Assembly (NCBI RefSeq): GCF_007827695.1
Contig: NZ_VITA01000005.1
Coordinates: 62,001-126,000, forward strand
Direction of reading: 5' to 3'
DNA from: Sinorhizobium medicae
GTDB lineage: Bacteria > Pseudomonadota > Alphaproteobacteria > Rhizobiales > Rhizobiaceae
Length of the DNA stretch: 64,000 nt
Positions within the stretch are counted from its first letter, which is position 1. Every line of letters starts with the position of its first letter. A program made the position numbers and the translations under genes. Shown one piece after another: positions 53,825-62,438 of the stretch. Under the pieces are notes generated by a model. It had not been told where the DNA came from and made no database searches. It was given only the letters and a program-made list of their open reading frames with translations.

Positions 53825-55182
53825 GCATCGCCCCGGATGATCGCCTCGGCGGCGAGCGCTGCGGATAGCAGGCGGTCGTCCTGGTGGTGAGGTGCCGAAA
53901 GCTGGAAGCCGACCGGCATGCCGGCCCCACCCGTGCCGCACGGGATGGAGACACCACAGAAATCCAGGAAGTTTCCGATCGAGGTATTGCGCAGCGTCCT
54001 GGCGTTTGTCTTGAAGAAGAGATCGTCGTCGGCAAGCAGCGGATCGAGCAGCGGCGCGACATGCGGCAGGGTCGGATGCGCGATCAACTCGCCGGCCGAG
54101 ATGCTCTCGCCCGCCTCATGGATCAAGCGGTCGCGCGCTTCGAGGAGAGCGATATAGTCGCTGACGGTTATCTTCTCGCCGAGGCGGGTGCGGGCGACGA
54201 CGCGCGGATCCATGTTGGCGGCCTCGGCCCCTGCGAGGCGCTCCCGATGCAGCGCATAAGCCTCCGCCGTCACCAATGCGCCGTGGCGGGCGGTGAGCTC
54301 GAAAATTTCGGCAAAGCTCGGAAAGGCCTGCCGCCGGATTTTTACGCCGGCTGCCTCGAGCCGCTTGATCGCTCCTTCGAAGGCCGTCACGATCTCCGGC
54401 TCGGCATCGTCGAAGACGATCGTATCGGCAATGACGATCGAAAGATCGGCGAGCTCGGCACGGCGGATCACCGGTGCGGTCAGTCCATGCATTGCCGCGT
54501 CTGCCCAGACCGCATCCTGCACCGTCCGGCAAAGCGGGCCGAGCGAATCCAGACTGCGGGCAAGCGGAAAGACGCCTCTCATCGCGTAGCGCCCGCGTGT
54601 CGCCTTGTAGCCGACGATGCCGTTCATTGCCGCCGGGATGCGGACCGAGCCGCCGGTATCGGTACCGATCGCCAGCGGCACGAGGCCGGCGGCGACAGCC
54701 GCGGCGGAGCCGGAGGACGAGCCGCCCGGGATGCGGTGGGCATCCGTGGAACGCGGGTTGCGCGGCGTACCGTAATGCGGGTTGATGCCAAGCCCCGAAA
54801 AGGCGAACTCGCTCAAATTGGTCCGCCCGATGCTGACCATGCCGGCGCTTGCGAGCTTTGCGACCACCGCCGCGTCGGTAACGGCCCGGGACCTGTTTTC
54901 GAGCACGGCGGAACCCGCCGTGGTGACGCTGCCGGCAAGATCGAAGAGGTCCTTCCAGGCGACCGGCAGGCCGTCGAGCAGTCCGAGGGACCGGCCGGCC
55001 CTCATGCGCTCGGAGGCGGCCTGGGCTTCCCGTGTTGCGCGCTCCCGCGTGAGCGCGACGAAGATCGATTTGTCGGGATGGCTCCCGATCTCCGTTAGCG
55101 TTTCCTCGACGAGGGTGATGGGATCGAGTTGCCCGGACTGAACGCGAACCGCGAGGCTCGCGAGTGTTTGCTGATTGGTCAT
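53821..55182 (-). CDS. Amidase-signature family hydrolase
   Basis: This 453-residue enzyme has the Ser-cisSer-Lys triad: Lys in LPVAWKDLFDLAGSVTTAGS near residue 75, the cis-Ser in HRIPGGSSSGSAAAVAAG near 150, and the Ser nucleophile in IGTDTGGSVRIPAAMNGIVGYK near 172. Amidases of this type cleave many amides and are related to GatA. There is no signal peptide, so it acts in the cytoplasm. GAGGAAGG precedes the ATG at 55182. It is the first of three overlapping genes with a ROK kinase and cutC. Confidence 0.9.
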   Translation of the reverse strand: MTNQQTLASLAVRVQSGQLDPITLVEETLTEIGSHPDKSIFVALTRERATREAQAASERMRAGRSLGLLDGLPVAWKDLFDLAGSVTTAGSAVLENRSRAVTDAAVVAKLASAGMVSIGRTNLSEFAFSGLGINPHYGTPRNPRSTDAHRIPGGSSSGSAAAVAAGLVPLAIGTDTGGSVRIPAAMNGIVGYKATRGRYAMRGVFPLARSLDSLGPLCRTVQDAVWADAAMHGLTAPVIRRAELADLSIVIADTIVFDDAEPEIVTAFEGAIKRLEAAGVKIRRQAFPSFAEIFELTARHGALVTAEAYALHRERLAGAEAANMDPRVVARTRLGEKITVSDYIALLEARDRLIHEAGESISAGELIAHPTLPHVAPLLDPLLADDDLFFKTNARTLRNTSIGNFLDFCGVSIPCGTGGAGMPVGFQLSAPHHQDDRLLSAALAAEAIIRGDA

Positions 55183-55520
55183 GGCGCCTTCCTCATCCCG
55201 CTCCAGCATATCGCATCCGCCGACCGTACACGACAGTGCCCTGCTTTCCAGCAATGCAATAGAGCAAGGCTCCTCCAGCGACAATTCCTGAAATCCGGCC
55301 AGCACAGGTCTTGGCCGAAAAGACTCCCGCGTCGCAGTTGCGCTGCCGGAAACGGGCGACAAGCATAGGTTTGCGATGAAAAACAAATCCCCTATCCTTG
55401 GCCGAGTTACGCCGCAGGCCGGAAACGATCGTCGCGGGAAAACCGCTTCACTTGCCTTGTGCCTTTCAACCGCTCTGCCTACATGCCTTTCGGTTCAACT
55501 CATCGGCCAGGGAGACGGAC

Positions 55521-56273
55521 ATGATATTCGATGCGGCGCGCCTTGCCTTCGCCAATCTCTTTGCGACGGAGACGCGCACGGTCTTCTGGAAGGTCATTGG
55601 GTTGACGTTGCTGGCGCTCGTCGCACTCTGGTTCGCGCTGCGCGAAGTTTTCGTCTGGCTTGCTCTGCCCTGGATCGATGCACTCATGCCGGGCACACCC
55701 GACTGGGCGGGATGGCTCACTTTCGTTGTCGGATTATTCGCAAGTCTCGGCCTCGCACTCGCACTGGCGCTGCTGCTGGCGCCGGTGACGGCGCTGATTG
55801 CCGGCTTCTTTCTCGACGATGTGGCCGAGGTGGTCGAGAAGCGTGATTATCCCGCCGAGGCGCCCGGCACGCCGCTGCCTCTGGTAGAGGCGATCACCGG
55901 TTCGGCGAAATTCCTCGGAGTCGTCGTTCTCGGCAATATCGTCGCGTTGTTCCTGTTGTTGGTGCCGGGCGTCAATATCGTCGCCTTCTTCCTCGTCAAC
56001 GGCTATCTGCTCGGCCGCGAATTCTTCGAGTTCGCCGCCATGCGCCATCGTCCGCCTGCGGAGGCGCGCCTCTTCCGCGCCAAGCATCGCTCGACGGTGT
56101 TTCTCGCCGGCCTCTTGCTGGCGGCGTTCCTTGCCGTGCCTCTGCTTAATCTGCTGACGCCGCTCTTTGCCGCGGGGATGATGGTACACCTGCACAAGAT
56201 GCTTTCAACGCGAGACCCCGACTTTGCGGGCACCGCAACTGCGGGTGCGCGGGGATTGAAGTCGACGGCATGA
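55521..56273 (+). CDS. EI24/CysZ-like integral membrane protein
   Basis: This 250-residue protein has about four to six membrane segments. MIFDAARLAFANLFATETRTVFWKVIGLTLL and AALLGVNIVAFF-like elements near residue 150 (VPGVNIVAFFLVNGYLLGREFFEFAAMR) fit the EI24/CysZ family, some members of which transport sulfate. Substrate specificity cannot be assigned. AGGGAGACGGAC precedes the ATG at 55521; the in-frame upstream sequence looks non-coding. It is divergent from the amidase. Confidence 0.8.
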   Translation: MIFDAARLAFANLFATETRTVFWKVIGLTLLALVALWFALREVFVWLALPWIDALMPGTPDWAGWLTFVVGLFASLGLALALALLLAPVTALIAGFFLDDVAEVVEKRDYPAEAPGTPLPLVEAITGSAKFLGVVVLGNIVALFLLLVPGVNIVAFFLVNGYLLGREFFEFAAMRHRPPAEARLFRAKHRSTVFLAGLLLAAFLAVPLLNLLTPLFAAGMMVHLHKMLSTRDPDFAGTATAGARGLKSTA

Positions 56274-56356
56274 AGCAATCGCCGAGGGCCTTGAACAGAG
56301 GCGCGCGGACGCTGCCTTGACACGCGACGGCGTGTCGTCATTCTGCGCCCGACCTC

Positions 56357-56459
56357 TACAGCGCCGTGCGTCTTATCAGACGCACAAAGGTCGCTGTAGC
56401 ACTTTGATCTGCTGCATGTTCTTGTCCTTCAATCGGATCCGATTAAAGGAAACATGCAG
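56357..56459. repeat. RIME1-type element (two palindromes)
   Basis: CTACAGCG at 56357-56364 pairs with CGCTGTAG at 56393-56400, with an inner GTGCGTC/GACGCAC pair. CTGCATGTT at 56412-56420 pairs with AACATGCAG at 56451-56459, around the inner palindrome AATCGGATCCGATT. Two palindromes of these sizes and sequences are the classic rhizobial RIME layout. It sits just upstream of slyX and would be in its leader if the promoter is upstream. Confidence 0.88.
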
Positions 56460-56481
56460 TAGCCAGCGACGGAGAAGCACG

Positions 56482-56691
56482 ATGGGCGATGCAGAGGACC
56501 GGATCACCCGCCTGGAAGAAGCGGTGGCGCACCAGCTCAAGACGATCGAAGAGCTTTCGGATCAACTGGCCGAACAGTGGAAAATCGTGGAGCAGACGCG
56601 TGTGAAGCTCGAGCGTCTGACCGAGCGCTTCCTTAGTCTCGAGGAAGAGTCGCGCGAGGCGGTCCCGGTAACGCGGCCGCCGCATTTCTGA
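56482..56691 (+). CDS. slyX: SlyX family protein
   Basis: This is a 69-residue coiled-coil protein: AEDRITRLEEAVAHQLKTIEELSDQLAEQW with heptad hydrophobics, then a Pro-rich tail ending TRPPHF, as in SlyX. The function is not well defined. GGAGAAGCACG precedes the ATG at 56482. The RIME element lies 23 bp upstream and a terminator 21 bp downstream. Confidence 0.85.
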   Translation: MGDAEDRITRLEEAVAHQLKTIEELSDQLAEQWKIVEQTRVKLERLTERFLSLEEESREAVPVTRPPHF

Positions 56692-56711
56692 TCCGTTCCG
56701 CTATAGAAGGA

Positions 56712-56743
56712 AAAGCCTCCGGTCATCACGAACCGGAGGCTTT
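56712..56743. terminator. Bidirectional terminator between slyX and the BMP gene
   Basis: AAAGCCTCCGGT (56712-56723) pairs perfectly with ACCGGAGGCTTT (56732-56743). The stem carries an A-run on one side and a T-run on the other, so it can end transcription from either convergent gene. Confidence 0.85.
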
Positions 56744-56764
56744 CTCGAACATCCTGTATGAAGA

Positions 56765-57757
56765 TCAGTAAGGGCAGGTCTCGTCGGTCATATAGTCGTG
56801 AACCTGAACCTTGCCGGCGATGATATCGGCCTTCACCTTCTCGACGGCATCCTTCATTTCCGGCGTGACAAGCGCCTGATTGTGCTCGTCGAGAGCGTAG
56901 CCGACGCCATCTTCCTTGAGGCCGAGGTTGGAGACTCCGAATTCGAACTTGTCATCCTTTGCGGCCGTGAAGGCGTCGTAGACGGCAACGTCGACGCGCT
57001 TCAGCATCGAAGTCAGCACCTTGCCCGGCTGCAGCATATTCTGGTTGGAGTCGACGCCGATCCCGAGCTTGCCCGCATCCGCTGCCGCCTGGAGCACGCC
57101 GACACCGGTTCCGCCGGCGGCGTGATAGACGACGTCGGATCCCTGATCGATCTGCGATTTGGCGATCTCGCCGCCCTTGACCGGGTCGTTCCACGCATCG
57201 GGCGTGGTGCCGGTATAGGCTTCCAGCACCTTGACGCCTTCGCCGGTAGACTTCGCGCCGCCCACGTAGCCGCAAGCGAACTTATGGATCAGCGGGATGT
57301 CCATGCCGCCGACGAAGCTGACCGTCTTGGTCTTGGAGGCGAGCCCGGCGAGCACGCCGACGAGGTAGGAGCCTTCCTGCTCCTTGAAGACGATCGATTT
57401 GACGTTGGGCTTTTCGACAACCATGTCGATGATCGCGAATTCGGTATCCGGATATTCCGGCGCGATCTTCTCGAGCGATGCGGCCCAATTGAATCCGGCC
57501 ATGACGATCGGGCTGTTGCCGTCGCTGGCGAAGCGGCGCAGCGCCTGTTCGCGCTGCGCGTCGTTGGCGATCTCGAACTCGCGATATTCGATGCCGGTTT
57601 CCGCCTTGAATTTTTCGGCGCCGTTGAAAGCCGCTTCGTTGAAGGATTTGTCGAACTTTCCGCCGAGGTCGTAGATGATCGCCGGCTTGATGTCGGCGGC
57701 CAATGCGGTCGCGGACATCATCGAGAATGCAAGGAGACCGAGAATGGTTTTTTTCAT
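56765..57757 (-). CDS. BMP-family (PnrA/TmpC-like) ABC substrate-binding protein
   Basis: This 330-residue periplasmic protein has a signal peptide ending LAADIKPAIIYDLGGKFDKSFNE. The IIYDLGGKFDKSFNEAAFNGAEK opening, the GFNWAASLEKIAPEYPDTEFAIID segment and the HAAGGTGVGVLQAAADAG block near residue 215 define the Bmp family. These proteins bind purine nucleosides or related compounds for ABC import. No permease or ATPase genes are adjacent. Its ligand is not certain. Confidence 0.88.
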   Translation of the reverse strand: MKKTILGLLAFSMMSATALAADIKPAIIYDLGGKFDKSFNEAAFNGAEKFKAETGIEYREFEIANDAQREQALRRFASDGNSPIVMAGFNWAASLEKIAPEYPDTEFAIIDMVVEKPNVKSIVFKEQEGSYLVGVLAGLASKTKTVSFVGGMDIPLIHKFACGYVGGAKSTGEGVKVLEAYTGTTPDAWNDPVKGGEIAKSQIDQGSDVVYHAAGGTGVGVLQAAADAGKLGIGVDSNQNMLQPGKVLTSMLKRVDVAVYDAFTAAKDDKFEFGVSNLGLKEDGVGYALDEHNQALVTPEMKDAVEKVKADIIAGKVQVHDYMTDETCPY

Positions 57758-57969
57758 TGTACAGCCCTGTTGTCGCTATTGATCTTATCGGGTCTTCCGC
57801 TGGTCCCGAACGGGGCCCCCACCGCGGAACCCGCCCCTCTCTTTAAGGCTTGGGTGGCCGCATCCTTGCACGGCTTCGGCAAAAAAAACACTCGAAATTT
57901 TTCGGATGGTAAAAAGCTAACCGGCCGCCGAAACGGGCTTGGCCGAAGGCGTCTTCCGGCTGAAATCAG

Positions 57970-57997
57970 GAGCGGAAGTGCCCCCGCACTTCCGCTC
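57970..57997. terminator. Perfect hairpin downstream of msrA
   Basis: GAGCGGAAGTGC (57970-57981) and GCACTTCCGCTC (57986-57997) form a 12-bp stem with a CCCC loop, 12 bp beyond the msrA stop. No T-run follows on the msrA strand, so it is a transcript-end hairpin rather than a clear intrinsic terminator. Confidence 0.5.
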
Positions 57998-58008
57998 GAC
58001 AGGAGGGG

Positions 58009-58662
58009 TCAGGCGCCGATCGGGCAGCTGACGCCGGTACCGCGCAGCCCGCAATAGCCGTCCGGATTCTTGGCGAGATATTGCTGGTGATATTCTTCGG
58101 CGAAATAGAATGGTCCGGCCATCGCGATCTCGGTGGTGATCTCGCGATCGTGCTTGTACGCCTTCAGAGCTTTCCGGAAAGCGTTTCGCGCGGCATTCGC
58201 CTCGGCAAGCTGCTCCTCGTCATAGACATAGATGGCCGAACGATAGGTCGTGCCGACATCGTTTCCCTGGCGCATGCCCTGGGTCGGGTCGTGCTCCTCG
58301 AAGAATGTCTTCAGCAGGCGCTGAAACGAAACTCTGGCCGGATCGTAGACCACGAGCACCACCTCGGTGTGGCCGGTCAGCCCCGTCGTCGTCTCCTGAT
58401 AGGTCGGATTGGGCGTGAGACCGCCGGAATAGCCGGCTGCCGTCACGTAGACGCCCGGGATCTCCCACAGAAGACGTTCCGCTCCCCAGAAGCAGCCCAT
58501 GCCGAAAAGCACCTTCTTCATGCCGTCCGGGTAGGGGCCCTTGAGCGGCCGGCCGGAGACGAAGTGGTCGGCTGCGGTCGAGATTTCCCCTTCCCGGCCG
58601 GCCAGCGCGGTCGCCGCATCGGGCAGGATGGTCTTCTTGTTGAACATATCGATCAGAAACAT
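58009..58662 (-). CDS. msrA: Peptide methionine sulfoxide reductase A
   Basis: MsrA reduces the S-epimer of methionine sulfoxide in proteins. The 217-residue protein has the catalytic Cys in [11 protein letters not shown] near residue 56, [24 protein letters not shown], and a resolving Cys region near the end ([12 protein letters not shown]). The N-terminal 48 residues before the core are usual for the longer MsrA form. AGGAG precedes the ATG. Confidence 0.94.
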   Translation of the reverse strand: MFLIDMFNKKTILPDAATALAGREGEISTAADHFVSGRPLKGPYPDGMKKVLFGMGCFWGAERLLWEIPGVYVTAAGYSGGLTPNPTYQETTTGLTGHTEVVLVVYDPARVSFQRLLKTFFEEHDPTQGMRQGNDVGTTYRSAIYVYDEEQLAEANAARNAFRKALKAYKHDREITTEIAMAGPFYFAEEYHQQYLAKNPDGYCGLRGTGVSCPIGA

Positions 58663-58720
58663 CTGCGGCTCCTTTCGTCAGCGCTCGCCAGGCATGAAAC
58701 CAGCTGGACGGGTCCGGCGC

Positions 58721-59038
58721 TCAGGCGGCAAAGCGCCCCGCGGCGGGTTTTCTCCTGTATCCGGCCATCCACAGGAGGAGGGCGACGCAAAGAAAAACGG
58801 CGAAGGCGGGTTGCGCCAGAATCCAATGCAGCGCCCTCAGCCAAATTGCGGGCCCGGCTCCGGTACGCTGAAGCGATTGAACCCAGTTCAACGCGTCGGA
58901 CCCGATCGCCGCAATACCTTCCGCAAGAGAGGTGACGACCGGCTCCGAGGCCGCGACCGACTGGATCGAATCGATGGTCCCGGCAAAGACCGCGGCCATC
59001 AGCGCCAGAAAGCTCGCAAACCGCAGCAGCAACCGCAT
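58721..59038 (-). CDS. Small membrane protein, unknown function
   Basis: The predicted 105-residue protein has an N-terminal hydrophobic segment that could be a signal anchor (LLLRFASFLALMAAVFAG). A region of about 45 residues follows, then a second membrane segment (PAFAVFLCVALLLWMAGYRRK) close to a basic C-terminus. GGGGGAGCGG precedes the ATG at 59038. I recognise no named family. It lies between msrA and the tRNA-Ser on the msrA strand. Confidence 0.6.
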   Translation of the reverse strand: MRLLLRFASFLALMAAVFAGTIDSIQSVAASEPVVTSLAEGIAAIGSDALNWVQSLQRTGAGPAIWLRALHWILAQPAFAVFLCVALLLWMAGYRRKPAAGRFAA

Positions 59039-59267
59039 CCGCTCCCCCTTTCGGCTCATCCTGCGCAAGAGATAGGCGCAAGGCCTGCCAAGCGCAATGG
59101 TGCTCGTGCGCAGCACCTTTCACGGCATGTCAATAATATGTCAGAAACCAGTTGATCCCGCGCGTATCATCGGTATATATCGCGCCCGTCCGCCGCTGTT
59201 GCCGGCGACGCGGAGAAGCTTCTGCTTTTCCCCATCCAGCCGGATCGACCGTCGGCTGCCGAAGGAT

Positions 59268-59357
59268 GGACAGGTGGCCGAGTGGTTGAAGGCGCACGCC
59301 TGGAACGCGTGTATACGTGAAAGCGTATCGAGGGTTCGAATCCCTCTCTGTCCGCCA
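59268..59357 (+). tRNA. tRNA-Ser (anticodon GGA)
   Basis: This is a 90-nt type II tRNA with encoded CCA. The acceptor stem pairs GGACAGG with TCTGTCC, followed by discriminator G and CCA. The D-arm contains GCCGAGTGGTTGAAGGC. The anticodon stem CACGC/GCGTG flanks CTGGAAC, giving GGA. A long variable arm (TATACGTGAAAGCGTATC) and the T-arm GAGGGTTCGAATCCCTC identify it as tRNA-Ser, reading UCC and UCU codons. Confidence 0.97.
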
Positions 59358-59892
59358 TCAGCACTTGGTCCATTCTGGACACATAGGTTACGATTTATTC
59401 CTGAGACATAGGTAACACTGTCGGCCCGAACGGATTTTGAAGTGGTTCCAGTCTGCATGTCTCGTCATCGAAATATCCCAGATCATAATGCATGAAGCTG
59501 GCGAGCCATATGTGGTCGCGGCCCGATGCCCTTGTCCAGGCACATTCCGCGATAAACGGCCAGCGACCTGCGGCCTGCCTCGATCAGATCGTGGTCGCTT
59601 TGGCATAGAAGTCGGCCCCCCATTCAAGTCGACAAACTCGCCGCGCGTCATCTGAATCTCAGCATCGAAATCGACAATCGCCTACTCGCCGTTGATTCCA
59701 CAACATTGTTCATGGCTCTACTCCGTGTTCGTCCAGCCATTTCCGGATGCTGGCAACTGCACCCTCGTCCGTAGCCGGTGAGGATGCGGTCGATGAGAGA
59801 CGCGCACTTCGCCGAACAGAAACACGCTCATCCAAACAGCGCCTCGATGTCGGCCCGGCGGATCGAGCCGTGCTCATTATTTGGTACCATAT
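59358..59892. other. Degenerate region between tRNA-Ser and the MFS gene
   Basis: Its left part holds an IS481-type transposase remnant. Beyond it I see no intact gene: the short frames are interrupted and do not resemble families. The region looks like decayed mobile DNA inserted beside the tRNA gene. Confidence 0.55.
59395..59517 (-). pseudogene. C-terminal fragment of an IS481-type transposase
   Basis: Reading leftward from 59517, the frame encodes [20 protein letters not shown] and then [17 protein letters not shown] before a TAA at 59395-59397. This is the characteristic C-terminus of IS481/integrase-core transposases (a DLGYFD.ETC..EP..NPFG.....LPMS pattern). Upstream, the open frame does not continue with recognisable core motifs, so only about 40 codons remain. 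The sequence after the stop, with GTCCATTCTGGAC next to the tRNA end, may include the IS end. Confidence 0.7.
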
Positions 59893-61356
59893 TCAAGTTC
59901 GGTCTCGACCCGGCATTGCCACTCGCTCGGCGCTTCTTGCGAGAGCGCGGCTCCGGAGCGCGATGAGGAGCGCACCGATGACAAGGACGCCGGCGACTGC
60001 GAAAGTGACTTGCATCCCGGCCGAAACGGTCCCGGCATTTGCCGCTGCGACATCTTCAGCCGTTGCGAAGGCGAAGATGGCGCCCATGGCCGATGCGCCG
60101 GTGACGAGCCCGAGATTTCGCGACAGGTTGAGCATGCCGGAGACGACGCCGCGCCGATCCGGGCGGACATCCCTCATGACAGCGGTGTTATTGGCTGCCT
60201 GGAACAGCTGGTAGCCCGGCGTCAGGACGAGCATGGCGGCAAGATAACCCGCGACGCCGAACATTTCCGGAAGCACCGACAGGGCGAACGAACCGGCGGC
60301 CATCGCGACGAGACCGGCGAGGATCATGAATGGGGCGCCCAGGCGGTCGACGGCACGGCCGGCAGGCAGGCCGCTGAGGGCGGAGACGACCGGGCCCGCT
60401 GCCATCACGATCCCTACCATTGTTGCGCCGAGGCCAAGCGAGCGCGAGAGGTAGAAGGGTCCGACCACCAATGTCGCCATCATCACCGTCGAGACGAGGG
60501 TGCTCATGGCGAGCCCCGCGGCGAGAACCGGGTTGCGAAGGGTCTGGAGGCGAATCAGAGGCGATGCCGCCCGACGCTCGACAAGGACGAACAGGCCCGC
60601 ACCGAGGATGGCGGCCGCCAGCAGAGACAGGTTAAGCGGGCCGAGACCGCCGCGCGAGACCGTCATGGCGAGCGCGTAGGCAGCGATCGTAAAGCCGAGC
60701 AGCAGCGTGCCCCGAACGTCGAAGCCCGGGCGCTCCGCCTCAGGCGTTTGGCGATCGGCGGGTAGCGATCGCCAAGCGAGAAGAAAGGCGAGGGCCCCGA
60801 GCGGCACGTTGACGAGAAAGATCGCCCGCCAGCCGAGACCGGCAATCAGCACACCTCCAAGGGACGGCCCGAGAGCGGTGCCGACTGCCGACATGGTGCC
60901 AAGCAGGCCCATTGCGCTCCCCGTCCTTTCCTTTGCGACGGCATCGCCGACCAGCGCCATTGCGAGCGTCATCATGACCGCCGCCCCGAGCCCCTGCACC
61001 GACCTGGCGAAGATCAGCACCGGCAGGTTCGATGCAGCGCCGCTCAAGGCCGACGACAGCGTGAACAGAAGGATTCCGGCTAAAAGCAGCCGCCGGCGCC
61101 CGATAATGTCGCCGAGACGGCCGACGGTCACGATCAGCGTGCTGATGGCGAGCAGATAGGCAAGGACGACCCACTGGACCTGCTGAAACGAGGCGGAGAA
61201 TGCCGCAGCGAGGCTCGGCAGACCGACATTCGCGATGCTGGTTCCAAGTGAGGACAGCAAGACGGAGAGCGAAAGACTGGCGAGCGCCCATTGCGCCGCA
61301 GCGGCCCCACCCGATCCTGAAGCCTCGTCCGGTGCGGCAATGGCTGGTTTCGACAT
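59893..61356 (-). CDS. MFS transporter, DHA2 (14-TM, EmrB/QacA-like)
   Basis: This 487-residue drug:H+ antiporter-type protein has 14 predicted helices. The family's motif A is VGRLGDIIGRRRLL near residue 78, the conserved first-helix stretch is SLGTSIANVGLPSLAAAF, and motif C is GTALGPSLGGVLIAGLGWRAIFLVNVPLG near 155. AGGAG lies eight bases before the ATG at 61356; an ATG at 61362 abuts that site. It is divergent from a LysR gene that probably controls it. Confidence 0.88.
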   Translation of the reverse strand: MSKPAIAAPDEASGSGGAAAAQWALASLSLSVLLSSLGTSIANVGLPSLAAAFSASFQQVQWVVLAYLLAISTLIVTVGRLGDIIGRRRLLLAGILLFTLSSALSGAASNLPVLIFARSVQGLGAAVMMTLAMALVGDAVAKERTGSAMGLLGTMSAVGTALGPSLGGVLIAGLGWRAIFLVNVPLGALAFLLAWRSLPADRQTPEAERPGFDVRGTLLLGFTIAAYALAMTVSRGGLGPLNLSLLAAAILGAGLFVLVERRAASPLIRLQTLRNPVLAAGLAMSTLVSTVMMATLVVGPFYLSRSLGLGATMVGIVMAAGPVVSALSGLPAGRAVDRLGAPFMILAGLVAMAAGSFALSVLPEMFGVAGYLAAMLVLTPGYQLFQAANNTAVMRDVRPDRRGVVSGMLNLSRNLGLVTGASAMGAIFAFATAEDVAAANAGTVSAGMQVTFAVAGVLVIGALLIALRSRALARSAERVAMPGRDRT

Positions 61357-61422
61357 GAACATTTCTCCTGAGGACCAAAAGCTCCTCGGGAGGCTAGCCG
61401 TTCACCTGGTATGGCGGAACCC

Positions 61423-61446
61423 GCACGATTTGCACTGCATTCGTGC
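61423..61446. promoter_or_regulatory. Candidate LysR operator between the MFS and LysR genes
   Basis: GCACGA at 61423-61428 and TCGTGC at 61441-61446 form a 6-bp inverted repeat around 12 bases. It lies in the 133-bp divergent gap, about 43 bp upstream of the LysR start, where a LysR protein would control both genes. Confidence 0.45.
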
Positions 61447-61489
61447 GTTTCACGCTATATCATGACCGAAACGGTGCTACTATCCATTC

Positions 61490-62404
61490 ATGCCGAAGCC
61501 CGATCTCAACCTCCTCGTCACCCTGGACGTGCTGCTCGCCGAAGGCAGCGTCGCGCGCGCCGCGAAGCGGCTGCGCTTGAGCCCCTCGGCCATGAGCCGG
61601 GCGCTCCAGCGGTTGCGTGAGACGACGGGCGACCCGCTTCTCGTTCGAGCCGGGCGCGGCCTCGTTGCCACGCCGCGGGCGCTCGAACTGCGCGAGAGGG
61701 TCGGCCGGCTGGTGGAGGAAGCGGAAGCCGTCCTGCGTCCGCAAGGAAAACTCGAGATCGAGCGGCTGGTACGGACCTTTACCCTGCGCACCAGCGATGG
61801 CTTTGTCGAGAATTTCGGGCCCACCCTCCTTTCCCGTCTGGGCGCGGAAGCGCCCGGCGTGCGCCTGTGTTTCGTGCAGAAGCCGAACAAGGACAGCGGT
61901 CCGCTTCGGGACGGGAGCGTCGATCTCGAGACGGGCGTCCTAGCCGAGACGACGGGGCCGGAATTACGGACACAAGCTCTGTTTCGCGACCGGTTCGTTG
62001 GCGTCGTTCGCAAAGGCCACGGCCTGAGCAGGGGCGAAGTGACTCCGGAGCTTTACGCGGCCGGCAGGCATATCCTGGCCTCGCGGCGGGGCCTCGACAA
62101 GGCCGTAACAGGTATCGACGTAGCGCTGGGGGCGATCGGGTTGGAGCGCGAGATCGTCACCACGGTGGGCGGCTTTTCGAGCGCATTGGCGCTGGCTCGC
62201 GCTTCCGATCTGGTCGCCAGCGTTCCGGAGCGCCACACGAGCGTTTTACGGGCCGGAATGCACAGCTTTCCGCTGCCGTTTCAGGTGCCGCAGATCACGG
62301 TATCTCTGCTCTGGCATCCGCGGCTCCATGCCGACCCTGCGCATCGCTGGCTGCGCGGCTGCATCCGGGAGGTATGCGGCTCAGTTGCGGTTTGCCGGCT
62401 GTAG
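61490..62404 (+). CDS. LysR-family transcriptional regulator
   Basis: This 304-residue LysR regulator has a winged helix at residues 5-65 (LNLLVTLDVLLAEGSVARAAKRLRLSPSAMSRALQRLRE). A PBP2-like effector domain follows from about residue 95. It is divergent from the DHA2 exporter, a common arrangement in which the regulator senses the exported compound. The ligand is unknown. Confidence 0.9.
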   Translation: MPKPDLNLLVTLDVLLAEGSVARAAKRLRLSPSAMSRALQRLRETTGDPLLVRAGRGLVATPRALELRERVGRLVEEAEAVLRPQGKLEIERLVRTFTLRTSDGFVENFGPTLLSRLGAEAPGVRLCFVQKPNKDSGPLRDGSVDLETGVLAETTGPELRTQALFRDRFVGVVRKGHGLSRGEVTPELYAAGRHILASRRGLDKAVTGIDVALGAIGLEREIVTTVGGFSSALALARASDLVASVPERHTSVLRAGMHSFPLPFQVPQITVSLLWHPRLHADPAHRWLRGCIREVCGSVAVCRL

Positions 62405-62438
62405 AAGTTTGATAGGTCGCCAGTCGGCGCAACGCGCT

